Source: Pseudomonadota bacterium (GTDB lineage: Bacteria; Pseudomonadota; Gammaproteobacteria; Burkholderiales; Burkholderiaceae_F). From it: a DNA stretch of 59,862 nucleotides. Shown here piece after piece: positions 17,292-25,296 of the stretch. Under the pieces are notes generated by a model. The model had not been told where the DNA came from. It searched no databases and worked only from the letters and a program-made list of their open reading frames with translations. The translations under genes and the position numbers were made by a program. Position 1 is the first letter of the stretch. Every line of letters starts with the position of its first letter. The stretch spans positions 1 to 59,862 of the forward strand of contig JAEZVV010000001.1 of NCBI GenBank assembly GCA_023443095.1, read 5' to 3'.

Positions 17292-17624
17292 TCAAGAATC
17301 CTGTCCTACGGCGCCGGCCGAACGCGCGGCATGGGTGGCGCGCTCGGCAGCGGGTTCGGGCACTCCATGCCGCCCCGCCGCGTGGGTGGCTCGTGACAAC
17401 TCACGCCGCAGACGAAAAATCGAAGGCGCAGCCGCCAGGGCGCCCAGCAGGACCCCCGCACACAAGGACAGCAGAATGATGAAGATAAGTGGCACCTGCT
17501 CCCAGCGCACATCGCTGGTCAGGACCAGCGGTACCGGCGTGGCGTTTTTCAGCGCGAACCAGAAAGCGAGCAGGAAAAAGGCAGCAAACAGAAACCAGCG
17601 GATGAGCCGTGCGAGCGCTTTCAT
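17292..17624 (-). CDS. lapA: Lipopolysaccharide assembly protein A domain protein
   Basis: A 110-residue small inner-membrane protein with two hydrophobic segments (about residues 8-27 and 43-65) and a cytoplasmic basic tail, as in LapA/YciS (DUF1049). The family signature is FALKNATPVPLVL after the first segment. It works with LapB in LPS assembly control. It lies upstream of lapB in the same order as in E. coli, but behind a strong terminator that follows ihfB, so either some read-through or a promoter in the short gap 17625-17680 must drive it. Confidence 0.92.
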   Translation of the reverse strand: MKALARLIRWFLFAAFFLLAFWFALKNATPVPLVLTSDVRWEQVPLIFIILLSLCAGVLLGALAAAPSIFRLRRELSRATHAAGRHGVPEPAAERATHAARSAGAVGQDS

Positions 17625-17682
17625 AGCCAGGAGCCCAGGAGATTGGCCGCGAGATTGTAAGCCGCCCCAAGACTCAAAGAAA

Positions 17683-17709
17683 AAGGCCGCAGGACTCGCC
17701 TGCGGCCTT
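17683..17709 (-). terminator. Rho-independent terminator of ihfB
   Basis: On the minus strand AAGGCCGCAGG, a 5-base loop, and CCTGCGGCCTT form a perfect 11-bp stem followed by TTTTCTTT. It sits 17 bases after the ihfB stop and 58 bases before lapA. Confidence 0.87.
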
Positions 17710-17726
17710 CAATACGGCAGAGCGAG

Positions 17727-18059
17727 TTAACGCTCTGACGCGGGGTCGAAGTCCGGCTGGATCGGCAGGCCGCTGGCAGCCAAGGCATCGACGCGTTCGC
17801 GCAGTTCCTTGCCCGCCTTGAAGTGCGGCACATGTTTGGCGGGCACCTGAACCCGGTCGCCGCTCTTGGGGTTGCGCCCCACACGCGGCGGCCGGAAGTT
17901 CAGCGAGAAGCTGCCGAAGCCGCGGATCTCGATCCGGCTGCCGGTGGACAAGGCCACCGTCATCGCATCGAGGATCGTCTTCACCGCCTCATCCGAGTCG
18001 CGCGCTGCCAGGCGCGGGTTGCGCGCCGACAGTCGCTCGATCAGTTCGGACTTCGTCAT
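17727..18059 (-). CDS. ihfB: Integration host factor, beta subunit
   Basis: A 110-residue DNA-bending protein that pairs with IhfA. The HU/IHF family signature is GRNPKSGDRVQVPAKHVPHF, which forms the beta-arm with the intercalating proline; IEIRGFGSFS precedes it. The start MTKSELIERL at 18059 is the family N-terminus; a start four codons upstream is also open. It follows rpsA by 24 bases, the conserved rpsA-ihfB order. The tail is about 15 residues longer than in E. coli. Confidence 0.96.
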   Translation of the reverse strand: MTKSELIERLSARNPRLAARDSDEAVKTILDAMTVALSTGSRIEIRGFGSFSLNFRPPRVGRNPKSGDRVQVPAKHVPHFKAGKELRERVDALAASGLPIQPDFDPASER

Positions 18060-18083
18060 GGCGTTCACCATGAATCTCCGCGA

Positions 18084-19781
18084 TTACTTGCTCTGGTCCA
18101 GCTTGGCCTTGAGCAGCGCACCGAGGTTGGTCGTGCCGGTCTGTGCGTCTTGGGCCATGCGCTGCATCGTCTCGGTGGTCTCGGCGTAATCCTTGGCCTT
18201 GATCGAGAGCTGGATGCTGCGGGTCTTGCGATCGACGTTGATGATCAGCGCCGTCACGGTGTCGCCTTCCTTGAGCTGGGTACGGGCGTCTTCGACGCGG
18301 TCCGGAGAGATCTCAGAAGCGCGCAGATAACCTTCGGTGTCACCGCCCAGGTCGACCACGGCGCCCTTGGCGTCGACGGACTTGACCGTGCCGGTCACAA
18401 CCGAACCCTTCTCGTGGGTACCGGCGAAGCTGTTGAACGGATCGCCGCCCATCTGCTTGATGCCCAGCGAGATGCGCTCACGCTCGGTGTCGATCGCCAA
18501 AACCACGGCTTCGAGGTCGTCGCCCTTCTTGTACTTGCGCACGGCTTCTTCGCCCGGCTCGGTCCACGACAGGTCGGACAGGTGAACCAGGCCGTCGATG
18601 CCACCGGGCAGGCCGATGAACACGCCGAAGTCGGTGATCGACTTGATCTGGCCGTGGACCTTGTCGCCCTTCTTGTGGGAGATCGAGAAATCTTCCCAGG
18701 GGTTGGCCTTGCACTGCTTCATGCCGAGCGAGATGCGGCGACGGTCTTCGTCGATCTCGAGGACCATGACTTCGACTTCGTCGCCCAGCTGGACAACCTT
18801 CTTCGGGTCGACGTTCTTGTTGGTCCAGTCCATTTCGGAGACGTGCACCAGACCTTCGATCCCGGCTTCGATCTCGACGAACGCGCCGTAGTCGGTGATG
18901 TTGGTGACCTTGCCGAACAGGCGGGTGCTCTGCGGGTAACGACGGCCGATGCCGACCCACGGATCTTCGCCCAGCTGCTTGACACCCAGCGAGACGCGGT
19001 TCTTCTCCTGGTCGAACTTAAGGACCTTGGCGGTCAGTTCCTGACCGACCTGCACCACTTCGCTGGGGTGGCGCACGCGACGCCAGGCCAGGTCGGTGAT
19101 GTGCAGCAGGCCGTCGATGCCGCCCAGGTCAACGAACGCACCGTAGTCGGTGATGTTTTTGACGACGCCCTTGACGATGGCGCCTTCCTTGAGGGTCTCG
19201 AGCAGCTTGGCGCGCTCTTCGCCCATGCTCGCCTCGACCACCGCACGGCGGGAGACGACCACGTTGTTGCGGTTGCGGTCGAGCTTGATGACCTTGAAGT
19301 CCAGGGTCTTGCCTTCGTACGGCGTGGTGTCCTTGACCGGACGGGTGTCGACCAGCGAACCCGGCAGGAAGGCACGGATGCCGTTGGTCATGACGGTCAG
19401 GCCGCCCTTGACCTTGCCCGTGATCGTGCCGATCACGAGTTCGCCCGATTCCAGGGCCTTTTCGAGGTTCATCCAGGCGGCCAGGCGCTTGGCCTTGTCG
19501 CGCGACAGGATGGTGTCGCCGTAGCCGTTTTCGAGGGACTCGATGGCGACGGAAACGAAGTCACCCGGCTCGACGGCGAGTTCGCCGCGATCGTCCTTGA
19601 ACTCCTCGAGCGGAATGTAGGCCTCGGACTTAAGACCGGCATTGACGACGACGAAGTTGTAGTCGACGCGCACGACTTCAGCGGTGATCACTTCGCCCTG
19701 CTTCATTTCCTGGCGGGCGAGGCTTTCCGCGAATAGCGCGGCGAACGAATCGGGAGCGGGTTGGTTGGCTACGGTTGACAT
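18084..19781 (-). CDS. rpsA: 30S ribosomal protein S1
   Basis: A 565-residue S1 with six S1-type OB-fold repeats, the gammaproteobacterial and betaproteobacterial length. Repeats three to six are the most regular, each with a G-x-V-x-x-I-x-x-[YF]-G-[AV]-F-V-like strand (for example GKVTNITDYGAFVEI and GQIKSITDFGVFIGL). S1 binds the 5' leader of mRNAs and brings them to the small subunit. It lies between cmk and ihfB. A strong terminator-like hairpin lies about 50 bases before its start, which may control it. Confidence 0.97.
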   Translation of the reverse strand: MSTVANQPAPDSFAALFAESLARQEMKQGEVITAEVVRVDYNFVVVNAGLKSEAYIPLEEFKDDRGELAVEPGDFVSVAIESLENGYGDTILSRDKAKRLAAWMNLEKALESGELVIGTITGKVKGGLTVMTNGIRAFLPGSLVDTRPVKDTTPYEGKTLDFKVIKLDRNRNNVVVSRRAVVEASMGEERAKLLETLKEGAIVKGVVKNITDYGAFVDLGGIDGLLHITDLAWRRVRHPSEVVQVGQELTAKVLKFDQEKNRVSLGVKQLGEDPWVGIGRRYPQSTRLFGKVTNITDYGAFVEIEAGIEGLVHVSEMDWTNKNVDPKKVVQLGDEVEVMVLEIDEDRRRISLGMKQCKANPWEDFSISHKKGDKVHGQIKSITDFGVFIGLPGGIDGLVHLSDLSWTEPGEEAVRKYKKGDDLEAVVLAIDTERERISLGIKQMGGDPFNSFAGTHEKGSVVTGTVKSVDAKGAVVDLGGDTEGYLRASEISPDRVEDARTQLKEGDTVTALIINVDRKTRSIQLSIKAKDYAETTETMQRMAQDAQTGTTNLGALLKAKLDQSK

Positions 19782-19831
19782 GTGGTTGGGTTTCTCGGTG
19801 TCACGCCCAAGCCTTGCGCCCGGGCGGTGTT

Positions 19832-19861
19832 AAAAAAACGCGGCCGGAACGATCCGACCGC
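19832..19861 (-). terminator. Terminator or attenuator hairpin in the rpsA leader
   Basis: On the minus strand, a 9-bp stem (GCGGTCGGA with TCCGGCCGC, one G-U pair) around a 4-base loop is followed by seven T residues. It lies 44 bases after the cmk stop and about 50 bases before the rpsA start. Little room remains for a promoter between the hairpin and rpsA, so it may be a regulated attenuator rather than a plain end. Confidence 0.75.
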
Positions 19862-19904
19862 ACCATACGCTGAGCTAGAACTGGGCTTTCCGCCCGGTTT
19901 TCGC

Positions 19905-20576
19905 TCAGTTTCCTCTTGACCGCTCGCGATACCACTGAAGTACCTGCGCCACGACCTCGTCGATCGAGAGCGCTGAAGAGTCCAGAAGTTTCGCGCCTTG
20001 CGCAGGGGCCAGCGGAGCGGCGGCGCGCAACATATCGCGCTCGTCACGCTCGCGCAAATCTTGCGCAAGGCGTTCAATTTTAGTGGCAATTCCCTTTTCC
20101 ATCAACTGTTTATGACGCCGTTCGGCTCTTGCCTCGGGGCTGGCGGTCAGGAAGACCTTGAGCCGGGCAGTCGGAAACACCACGCTCGCCATGTCGCGGC
20201 CGTCGGCCACCAGGCCCGGCTGCCGGCAAAAATCGCGTTGCAGGTCGAACAAGGCCTGACGCACGGCCGGGTAAACCGCGATTTTCGACGCCGCCACCCC
20301 CACGGCTTCGGCGCGGATGGCCGAACTCACCTCGCGCCCGCCGAGGAAAATCGAACTGCCGGCGAAACGCGGCGCCAGCTTTGCCGCTACCGCGGCCAGC
20401 CCGGCCTCGTCGTCGAGCGACACGCCGGCCTCGAGCGCAGCCAAGGCCGCCAGCCGGTACAGGGCTCCAGAGTCCAGGTAATGGAAACCCAGGACATCGG
20501 CCACTCGCTGCGCGATCGTGCCCTTGCCCGAGGCGGTGGGACCGTCAATAGCTATGACCGGGATCTCTTCATTCAT
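19905..20576 (-). CDS. cmk: Cytidylate kinase
   Basis: A 223-residue kinase that phosphorylates CMP and dCMP with ATP. The P-loop is GPTASGKGTIA near the N-terminus; the family segments YLDSGALYR and DGRDMASVVFP are present, and the lid region is RAERRHKQL. Length matches E. coli Cmk. It precedes rpsA, as usual. The gene upstream on the same strand is aroA, but a short opposite-strand gene (20663-20875) lies in the gap, so cmk must have its own promoter or be read through an antisense gene. Confidence 0.95.
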   Translation of the reverse strand: MNEEIPVIAIDGPTASGKGTIAQRVADVLGFHYLDSGALYRLAALAALEAGVSLDDEAGLAAVAAKLAPRFAGSSIFLGGREVSSAIRAEAVGVAASKIAVYPAVRQALFDLQRDFCRQPGLVADGRDMASVVFPTARLKVFLTASPEARAERRHKQLMEKGIATKIERLAQDLRERDERDMLRAAAPLAPAQGAKLLDSSALSIDEVVAQVLQWYRERSRGN

Positions 20577-20662
20577 GGCTGTCTATCGCAGGAATTCAAA
20601 CAATCAAATGGACGGCGGTGCCAGGTGCGGCGAGCATGGCGTCAATTGGATTTGGAGCCGCC

Positions 20663-20875
20663 ATGCGTATCCCGCTCAAACTCAGCCTCGCCAAAACAGT
20701 CAGCTTCGCGGCCCTGCATTTCTCGATCGCCTTCATGCTCGGCTGGTGGCTCACCGGCAGCGTCGCGATCGCCGGCACGCTCGCCCTGGTCGAGCCGATG
20801 GTCAATACCGTCGCCTACTTCTTTCACGAACGGCTATGGACCCGTCTCAGCCAGCGGCGCCTGAAGCCGGCTTGA
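20663..20875 (+). CDS. DUF2061 family small membrane protein
   Basis: A 70-residue protein with two hydrophobic segments (KTVSFAALHFSIAFMLGWWL and IAGTLALVEPMVNTVAYFF) and the ending FHERLWTRL. These are the marks of DUF2061, a family of unknown function. The start MRIPLKLSLA at 20663 has GGAG 9 bases upstream; the longer frame from 20618 adds an unlikely N-terminus. It is on the strand opposite to its neighbours: it starts 86 bases from the divergent cmk and its last 29 bases overlap the end of aroA. Confidence 0.87.
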   Translation: MRIPLKLSLAKTVSFAALHFSIAFMLGWWLTGSVAIAGTLALVEPMVNTVAYFFHERLWTRLSQRRLKPA

Positions 20876-22169
20876 CCAGGCTCGCCAGACGCTCGAAATA
20901 GTCGGGGAAGGTCTTGGCGACGCAGCCGGGGTCGCGGATCGAAACCGCCACCCCACCACAGGCCGCGAGCGAAAAACACATCGCCATGCGGTGGTCGTCG
21001 TAGGTATCGATCGTCGCCGCCTTCAGCGAAGCCGGCGGCGTCACGCGCAGCCAGTCCGCGCCTTCGTCCACCGTCGCTCCCAGCTTGCGCAACTCGGTCG
21101 CCATCGCCGCGATGCGGTCGGTTTCCTTGACCCGCCACGAGGCGATTCCACGCAAGGTGCTGGGGCCTTCGGCAAACAAAGCGGCAGCGGCTATCGTCAT
21201 GGCCGCGTCGGGGATGGCGGTGTAATCGGCGTCTATGCCTTGCAGGCGTCCGGAGACCGGGGCGGCCGCCTCGATCCAGTCCGGCCCCACGCTGACGCGA
21301 GCGCCCATGCGTTGCAGGAAATCGGCAAAGGCCACATCGCCCTGCACGCTGTCGGCGCCTACGCCCAGCACCCGCACCGGACCGCCGGCAATCGCTCCCA
21401 GCGCCAGGAAATACGAGGCCCCAGAAGCGTCGCCTTCGACTGCCAGCATCTCGGGCGCCAAATAAGCCGCTCGCGGCACCCGGAACTCGTTGCCGGACTG
21501 GGCTACCGATACGCCGAAGCGGCGCATCAGCGCCACCGTCAGGCTGACATAGGGCTGGGAAACCAGATCCCCCGCCACGCGGATGCAAAGCCCCGACTCC
21601 GGCGCCACCAGCGGCGCCGCCATCAAGAGCCCGGACAGGAACTGGCTCGAGACATTGCCGCGGATCTCGACCACGTCGCGCGCGAGCTGCGTAGCTGCGT
21701 GGATCATCAGCGGCGGGTAACCGGGCGCCCCGCGGTATTCGATCTTCGCCCCGAGCTCGTTCAAAGCCTCGACCAAATCGCCGATCGGCCGCTCGCGCAT
21801 GCGCGCCACGCCGTCGAGCGAATAGTCGCCGCCGGCAAACGCCAGCGCCGCCGTCAGAGGCCGGAACGCCGTGCCGGCGTTGCCCAGGAACAGTTCGGCC
21901 GAACGCCGCGGGAAGACGCCGCCGCAGCCGACGAGAGTGGCGCCATCGCCGTCGAGTTCGATCGCTATCCCCAGTGTCCGCAGAGCCGAGATCATCACTC
22001 GGGTGTCGTCGGCGTCGAGCAGTCCGGTCAGCCGCGTCCTGCCCTGCGCCAGCGCCGCCAGCAGCAGGACCCGGTTCGAGATGCTTTTCGAGCCCGGCAG
22101 CCTCACCTCGCCGCGAGCGTGGGTGATGGGGTCGAGCGTAAGGGTATCGGTCGTCATGTCGTGTTTCAT
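20847..22169 (-). CDS. aroA: 3-phosphoshikimate 1-carboxyvinyltransferase (EPSP synthase)
   Basis: A 440-residue enzyme of the shikimate pathway that joins shikimate-3-phosphate and phosphoenolpyruvate. The PEP/substrate loop is LPGSKSISNR, followed by GNAGTAFRPLTAAL and the later DYTAIPDAAMTIA and KETDRIAAM. The start at 22169 (MKHDMTTD) overlaps the tyrA stop as ATGA; a second start at 22157 (MTTDT) is possible. The longer open frame to 23090 is an out-of-frame run through tyrA. The 3' end overlaps the DUF2061 gene on the other strand. Confidence 0.96.
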   Translation of the reverse strand: MKHDMTTDTLTLDPITHARGEVRLPGSKSISNRVLLLAALAQGRTRLTGLLDADDTRVMISALRTLGIAIELDGDGATLVGCGGVFPRRSAELFLGNAGTAFRPLTAALAFAGGDYSLDGVARMRERPIGDLVEALNELGAKIEYRGAPGYPPLMIHAATQLARDVVEIRGNVSSQFLSGLLMAAPLVAPESGLCIRVAGDLVSQPYVSLTVALMRRFGVSVAQSGNEFRVPRAAYLAPEMLAVEGDASGASYFLALGAIAGGPVRVLGVGADSVQGDVAFADFLQRMGARVSVGPDWIEAAAPVSGRLQGIDADYTAIPDAAMTIAAAALFAEGPSTLRGIASWRVKETDRIAAMATELRKLGATVDEGADWLRVTPPASLKAATIDTYDDHRMAMCFSLAACGGVAVSIRDPGCVAKTFPDYFERLASLVKPASGAAG

Positions 22170-23032
22170 TCCGAGTCCCAGCCGGCGCCGAAACGGCGCC
22201 GGGTCCGGCTGGCGAGCTCGAAACTGGCTTCGAGGCGCTCGGCGTCGCCAGCGTCGAGCGCGAGCTGCAATTCGTCGAGCAGGCCGCGGTAGGCCGCCAG
22301 CTCGGTCGACAAGGCGGTCCGGTTGGCGAGACAGATGTCGCGCCACATCACCGGGCTCGAGGCGGCAATGCGGGTGAAATCGCGGAAACCCGCGCCGGCA
22401 AAGCCCAGCTTGGCTTCGGCATCGGGCTCGGAAGCGATCCGCGCCACCAGGGCAAAGGCGAGCAGGTGCGGCAGATGGCTCACGGCCGCGAACACCTGGT
22501 CGTGGTCGGCCGCACTCATGCGCAGGACCCGGCTGCCGATCGCCCGCCATGCCGCTTCCATCGTGTCGAGAGCGGTGGGATCGGTCTCGATCCCGGGCGT
22601 GGTGATCGCCAGCTTGCCGGCAAACAGGGTCGGGCTCGAGTGTTCGACCCCGGGCAGTTCGCCGCCGGCGATCGGGTGCGCCGGCACGTAGCGTGGGAAC
22701 GCGGGGCCGAGGTGCTGGCGCGCCGCCGCCATCACGCTCGCCTTGGTCGAACCGACATCGGTGACGATGGCGTTGGCGCGCAGTGCCGGAGCGATCTGGA
22801 CGAACACCTCCGCCATCGCGCCCACCGGAACGGCCACGAGTACCCAGTCGGCGTCGGCCACCGCCGCCGCCGGCGAGGTGGCGCAGGCATCGGCCACCCC
22901 CATGGCCTGCGCTCGTTCGCACGCGTCGAACGAACGGTCGCAGGCGACCACGTGGTCGATCAGGCCGGCGTCGCGCCAGGCCGCCGCCAGCGAGCCGCCG
23001 ATCAGCCCGGTGCCTATCAGCGCCAGCCGCAT
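22166..23032 (-). CDS. tyrA: Prephenate dehydrogenase family protein (tyrosine branch)
   Basis: A 288-residue NAD(P)-dependent oxidoreductase that decarboxylates prephenate or arogenate on the way to tyrosine. The N-terminal Rossmann loop is GTGLIGGSLA; the catalytic region has VGSTKASV, then HPIAGGELPGVEHS and HDQVFAAVSHLPH. It is a monofunctional form without a chorismate mutase domain; that activity is in PheA. It overlaps hisC (TGATG, one base shared) and aroA (ATGA), so the three are translationally coupled. Cofactor choice cannot be told from what I see. Confidence 0.94.
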   Translation of the reverse strand: MRLALIGTGLIGGSLAAAWRDAGLIDHVVACDRSFDACERAQAMGVADACATSPAAAVADADWVLVAVPVGAMAEVFVQIAPALRANAIVTDVGSTKASVMAAARQHLGPAFPRYVPAHPIAGGELPGVEHSSPTLFAGKLAITTPGIETDPTALDTMEAAWRAIGSRVLRMSAADHDQVFAAVSHLPHLLAFALVARIASEPDAEAKLGFAGAGFRDFTRIAASSPVMWRDICLANRTALSTELAAYRGLLDELQLALDAGDAERLEASFELASRTRRRFGAGWDSE

Positions 23033-24150
23033 CAGTTCCGCACCACAGCCAGCGATTCTTCCAGCGCGGCGATGAAACGTTCGTTTTCACTGTGCAGACC
23101 GACCGAGATCCGCAGCCACTCCGGCAGGCCGTAATTGGCGACCGGACGCACGATCACGCCGCGCTTGAGCAGTTCCTGGTTGATGCGGGCCGCCGGCCCC
23201 AGCTTCACGAGGATGAAGTTGCCGTAGCTCGGCACGTAGTCGAGGCCGAGGCGATCGAAGGCGGCGCTCAGCTGCGCCAGGCCAGCGCGGTTGAGTTCGT
23301 AACCCTGGGCGATGAAGTCCTCGTCGGCCAGCGCCGCCACCGCTGCGGCCTGGGCCACGCTGTTGACGTTGAACGGCTGGCGCACCCGCTGCAGCAGGTC
23401 GACCAGCGCCGGCTGCGCGATCCCGTAGCCGACGCGCAGCCCGGCCAGGGCGAAGGCCTTCGAGAACGTGCGGGAGACCAGCAGGTTCGGATAACGCCGG
23501 ACCCAGGCCAGGGCGTCGGTCTTGAGGTCGGGCGGCAGGTATTCGTTGTAGGCCTCGTCGAGCACCACCACCACGTGCGGCGGCACTTGCTCGAGGAAGG
23601 CTTCGATCGCTGCTCCGGACAAATACGTGCCGGTCGGGTTGTTCGGGTTGGTGATGAAGACCAGCGCCGTGTCGGGGCGGATCGCGGCCGCCATCGCCGC
23701 GAGGTCGTGGCCGTAGTCCCTGGCCGGGACCACGATCGAGGTGGCGCCGCGCGCCTGGGTCGCAAGCCCGTAGACCGCGAACGCGTATTGAGAAAACACC
23801 GCGCTGCGGCCCGGCATCAGCACCGCTGCGGCCGCCAGGTTGAGGATGTCGCTGCTGCCGTTGCCCAGCAGGATCCACTCAGCCGGTACGCTGCATCGCG
23901 CCGAGATCGCCGCCTTCAGGGCAAAGCCGTTGTCGTCGGGATACCGCGCCAGGTCCTCGAGCGCGGCGGCGATCGCGCGCTTGGCCGAGGCCGGCATGCC
24001 GAGCGGGTTTTCGTTCGAGGCCAGCTTGACGATGCCGGCGGGGTCGAGGCCGAGCTCGCGCGCCAGCTCCTCGATCGGCTTGCCCGCCTGGTAGGGCGCG
24101 ATCGCGCGCACGTGTTCAGGGGCCTGCTGGGTCACTTGCTCGGTCGTCAT
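23032..24150 (-). CDS. hisC: Histidinol-phosphate/aromatic aminotransferase (HisC type)
   Basis: A 372-residue class I/II PLP aminotransferase. The PLP lysine is in SRTFSKAFALAGLRVGYG; substrate-binding segments ASNENPLG and TNPNNPTGT are typical of HisC. The ATG at 24150 (MTTEQVTQ) is preceded by GAAGGAAG, so I prefer it to the TTG at 24162. In this aromatic operon it most likely supplies the transamination for phenylalanine and tyrosine, perhaps also histidinol phosphate; a second hisC copy in the histidine operon would be expected elsewhere. Confidence 0.93.
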   Translation of the reverse strand: MTTEQVTQQAPEHVRAIAPYQAGKPIEELARELGLDPAGIVKLASNENPLGMPASAKRAIAAALEDLARYPDDNGFALKAAISARCSVPAEWILLGNGSSDILNLAAAAVLMPGRSAVFSQYAFAVYGLATQARGATSIVVPARDYGHDLAAMAAAIRPDTALVFITNPNNPTGTYLSGAAIEAFLEQVPPHVVVVLDEAYNEYLPPDLKTDALAWVRRYPNLLVSRTFSKAFALAGLRVGYGIAQPALVDLLQRVRQPFNVNSVAQAAAVAALADEDFIAQGYELNRAGLAQLSAAFDRLGLDYVPSYGNFILVKLGPAARINQELLKRGVIVRPVANYGLPEWLRISVGLHSENERFIAALEESLAVVRN

Positions 24151-24201
24151 GACTTCCTTCAACGGCGCCCCCGCCGCGCTCGGCGGCGGGACCGCGCCTG
24201 A

Positions 24202-25296
24202 TCAGCCCTCGGCCGGATAGGAGCCGAGGTTCTTGTAGAACGCACACGCGGCTTTCAGTTCGTCGAGCGCGCGAGCGACTTTTTCGTCGAGGCCATGGCC
24301 TTCGACGTCGACATAGAAGTAATACGCCCAGGTTCCGGTGCGCGCCGGGCGCGACTCGAGCCGGCTCATCGACACGCCGTGGGTGGCGAGCGGACTCAGC
24401 ACATGGAACACCGCGCCCGCCTTGTTCGGCACCGACAGGATGAGCGAGGTCTTGTCCTTGCCCGGCGCCTTCGAAGGCGCCGTGTCCTGGAACCCCAGCA
24501 CCACGAAGCGGGTGCGGTTCGAGGCATCGTCCTGGATATGCGCGGCGGCAATCTGCAGGCCGTAGCGGCTCGCTGCGGCCTCGCCCGCGATCGCCGCCAG
24601 GGTGCGGTCGGAGGCGGCCAGGCGCGCGGCCTCGGCATTGCTCGCCACGCCCTGACGGTCAAGCTGGGGAACGTTTTCGTTCAGCCATCCGGCGCATTGC
24701 GCCAGCGCCTGCGAATGCGCCGCCACCCGGGTGATGCCGGCTAGCGTGCCGCTGGCGGTGAGCAGGTTGTGGTGCACCGGGATCGAGACCTCGCCGATGA
24801 TCTTGAGCGGGGTCGCAAGCAGCAGGTCGAGGGTGCGGCTGACCGCACCTTCGGTGCTGTTTTCCATCGGCACGATCGCGAAGTCGACGGTGCCGGCTTC
24901 GGCTGCCCGGAACACCTCGTCGAGCGTGGCGCAAGGAACGCCGTTCACGCTGGTGCCGAACTGGCGCACCATCGCCGCCTCGGAAAACGTGCCGGCCGGC
25001 CCCAGATAGGCGATCGCCAGCGGCCGCTCGAGCGCGCGGCAGGCGCTCATGATCTCGCGGAACACCGCACCGACGCTGGCGTCGGGCAGCGGGCCCGCGC
25101 TTTTGGCAACGACCTTGCGGATCACTTCGGCCTCGCGCTCGGGGCGGAAGACCGGCGCACCGACGGTGCCTTTGACTTCGCCCACCCGGCGCGCGATTTC
25201 GGCGCGCTGGTTGAGCAGGGTCACGAGTTGGGTGTCGATCGAATCGATCGCTTCCCGCAGCGGCGCAAGCCGCGCATCAGGCGAAGTGTCATCCAT
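24202..25296 (-). CDS. pheA: Bifunctional chorismate mutase/prephenate dehydratase
   Basis: A 364-residue enzyme of phenylalanine synthesis. Residues about 10-95 are an AroQ chorismate mutase (LREAIDSIDTQLVTLLNQRA, then FRPEREAEV). Residues about 96-275 are the dehydratase, starting AYLGPAGTFSEAA, with NSTEGAVSRTLDLL and TRFVVLG. A C-terminal ACT domain follows, with the phenylalanine-sensing segments PNKAGAV and LESRPARTGTW. Feedback inhibition by phenylalanine is expected from these. Its start overlaps the end of serC by eight bases. Confidence 0.96.
   Translation of the reverse strand: MDDTSPDARLAPLREAIDSIDTQLVTLLNQRAEIARRVGEVKGTVGAPVFRPEREAEVIRKVVAKSAGPLPDASVGAVFREIMSACRALERPLAIAYLGPAGTFSEAAMVRQFGTSVNGVPCATLDEVFRAAEAGTVDFAIVPMENSTEGAVSRTLDLLLATPLKIIGEVSIPVHHNLLTASGTLAGITRVAAHSQALAQCAGWLNENVPQLDRQGVASNAEAARLAASDRTLAAIAGEAAASRYGLQIAAAHIQDDASNRTRFVVLGFQDTAPSKAPGKDKTSLILSVPNKAGAVFHVLSPLATHGVSMSRLESRPARTGTWAYYFYVDVEGHGLDEKVARALDELKAACAFYKNLGSYPAEG

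Noticed and set aside
20847..23090. A 747-residue frame that could be read as an aroA fusion protein
   Set aside because: The first 300 residues are tyrA read in the wrong frame. A separate tyrA with full motifs overlaps aroA by ATGA, so there is no fusion.
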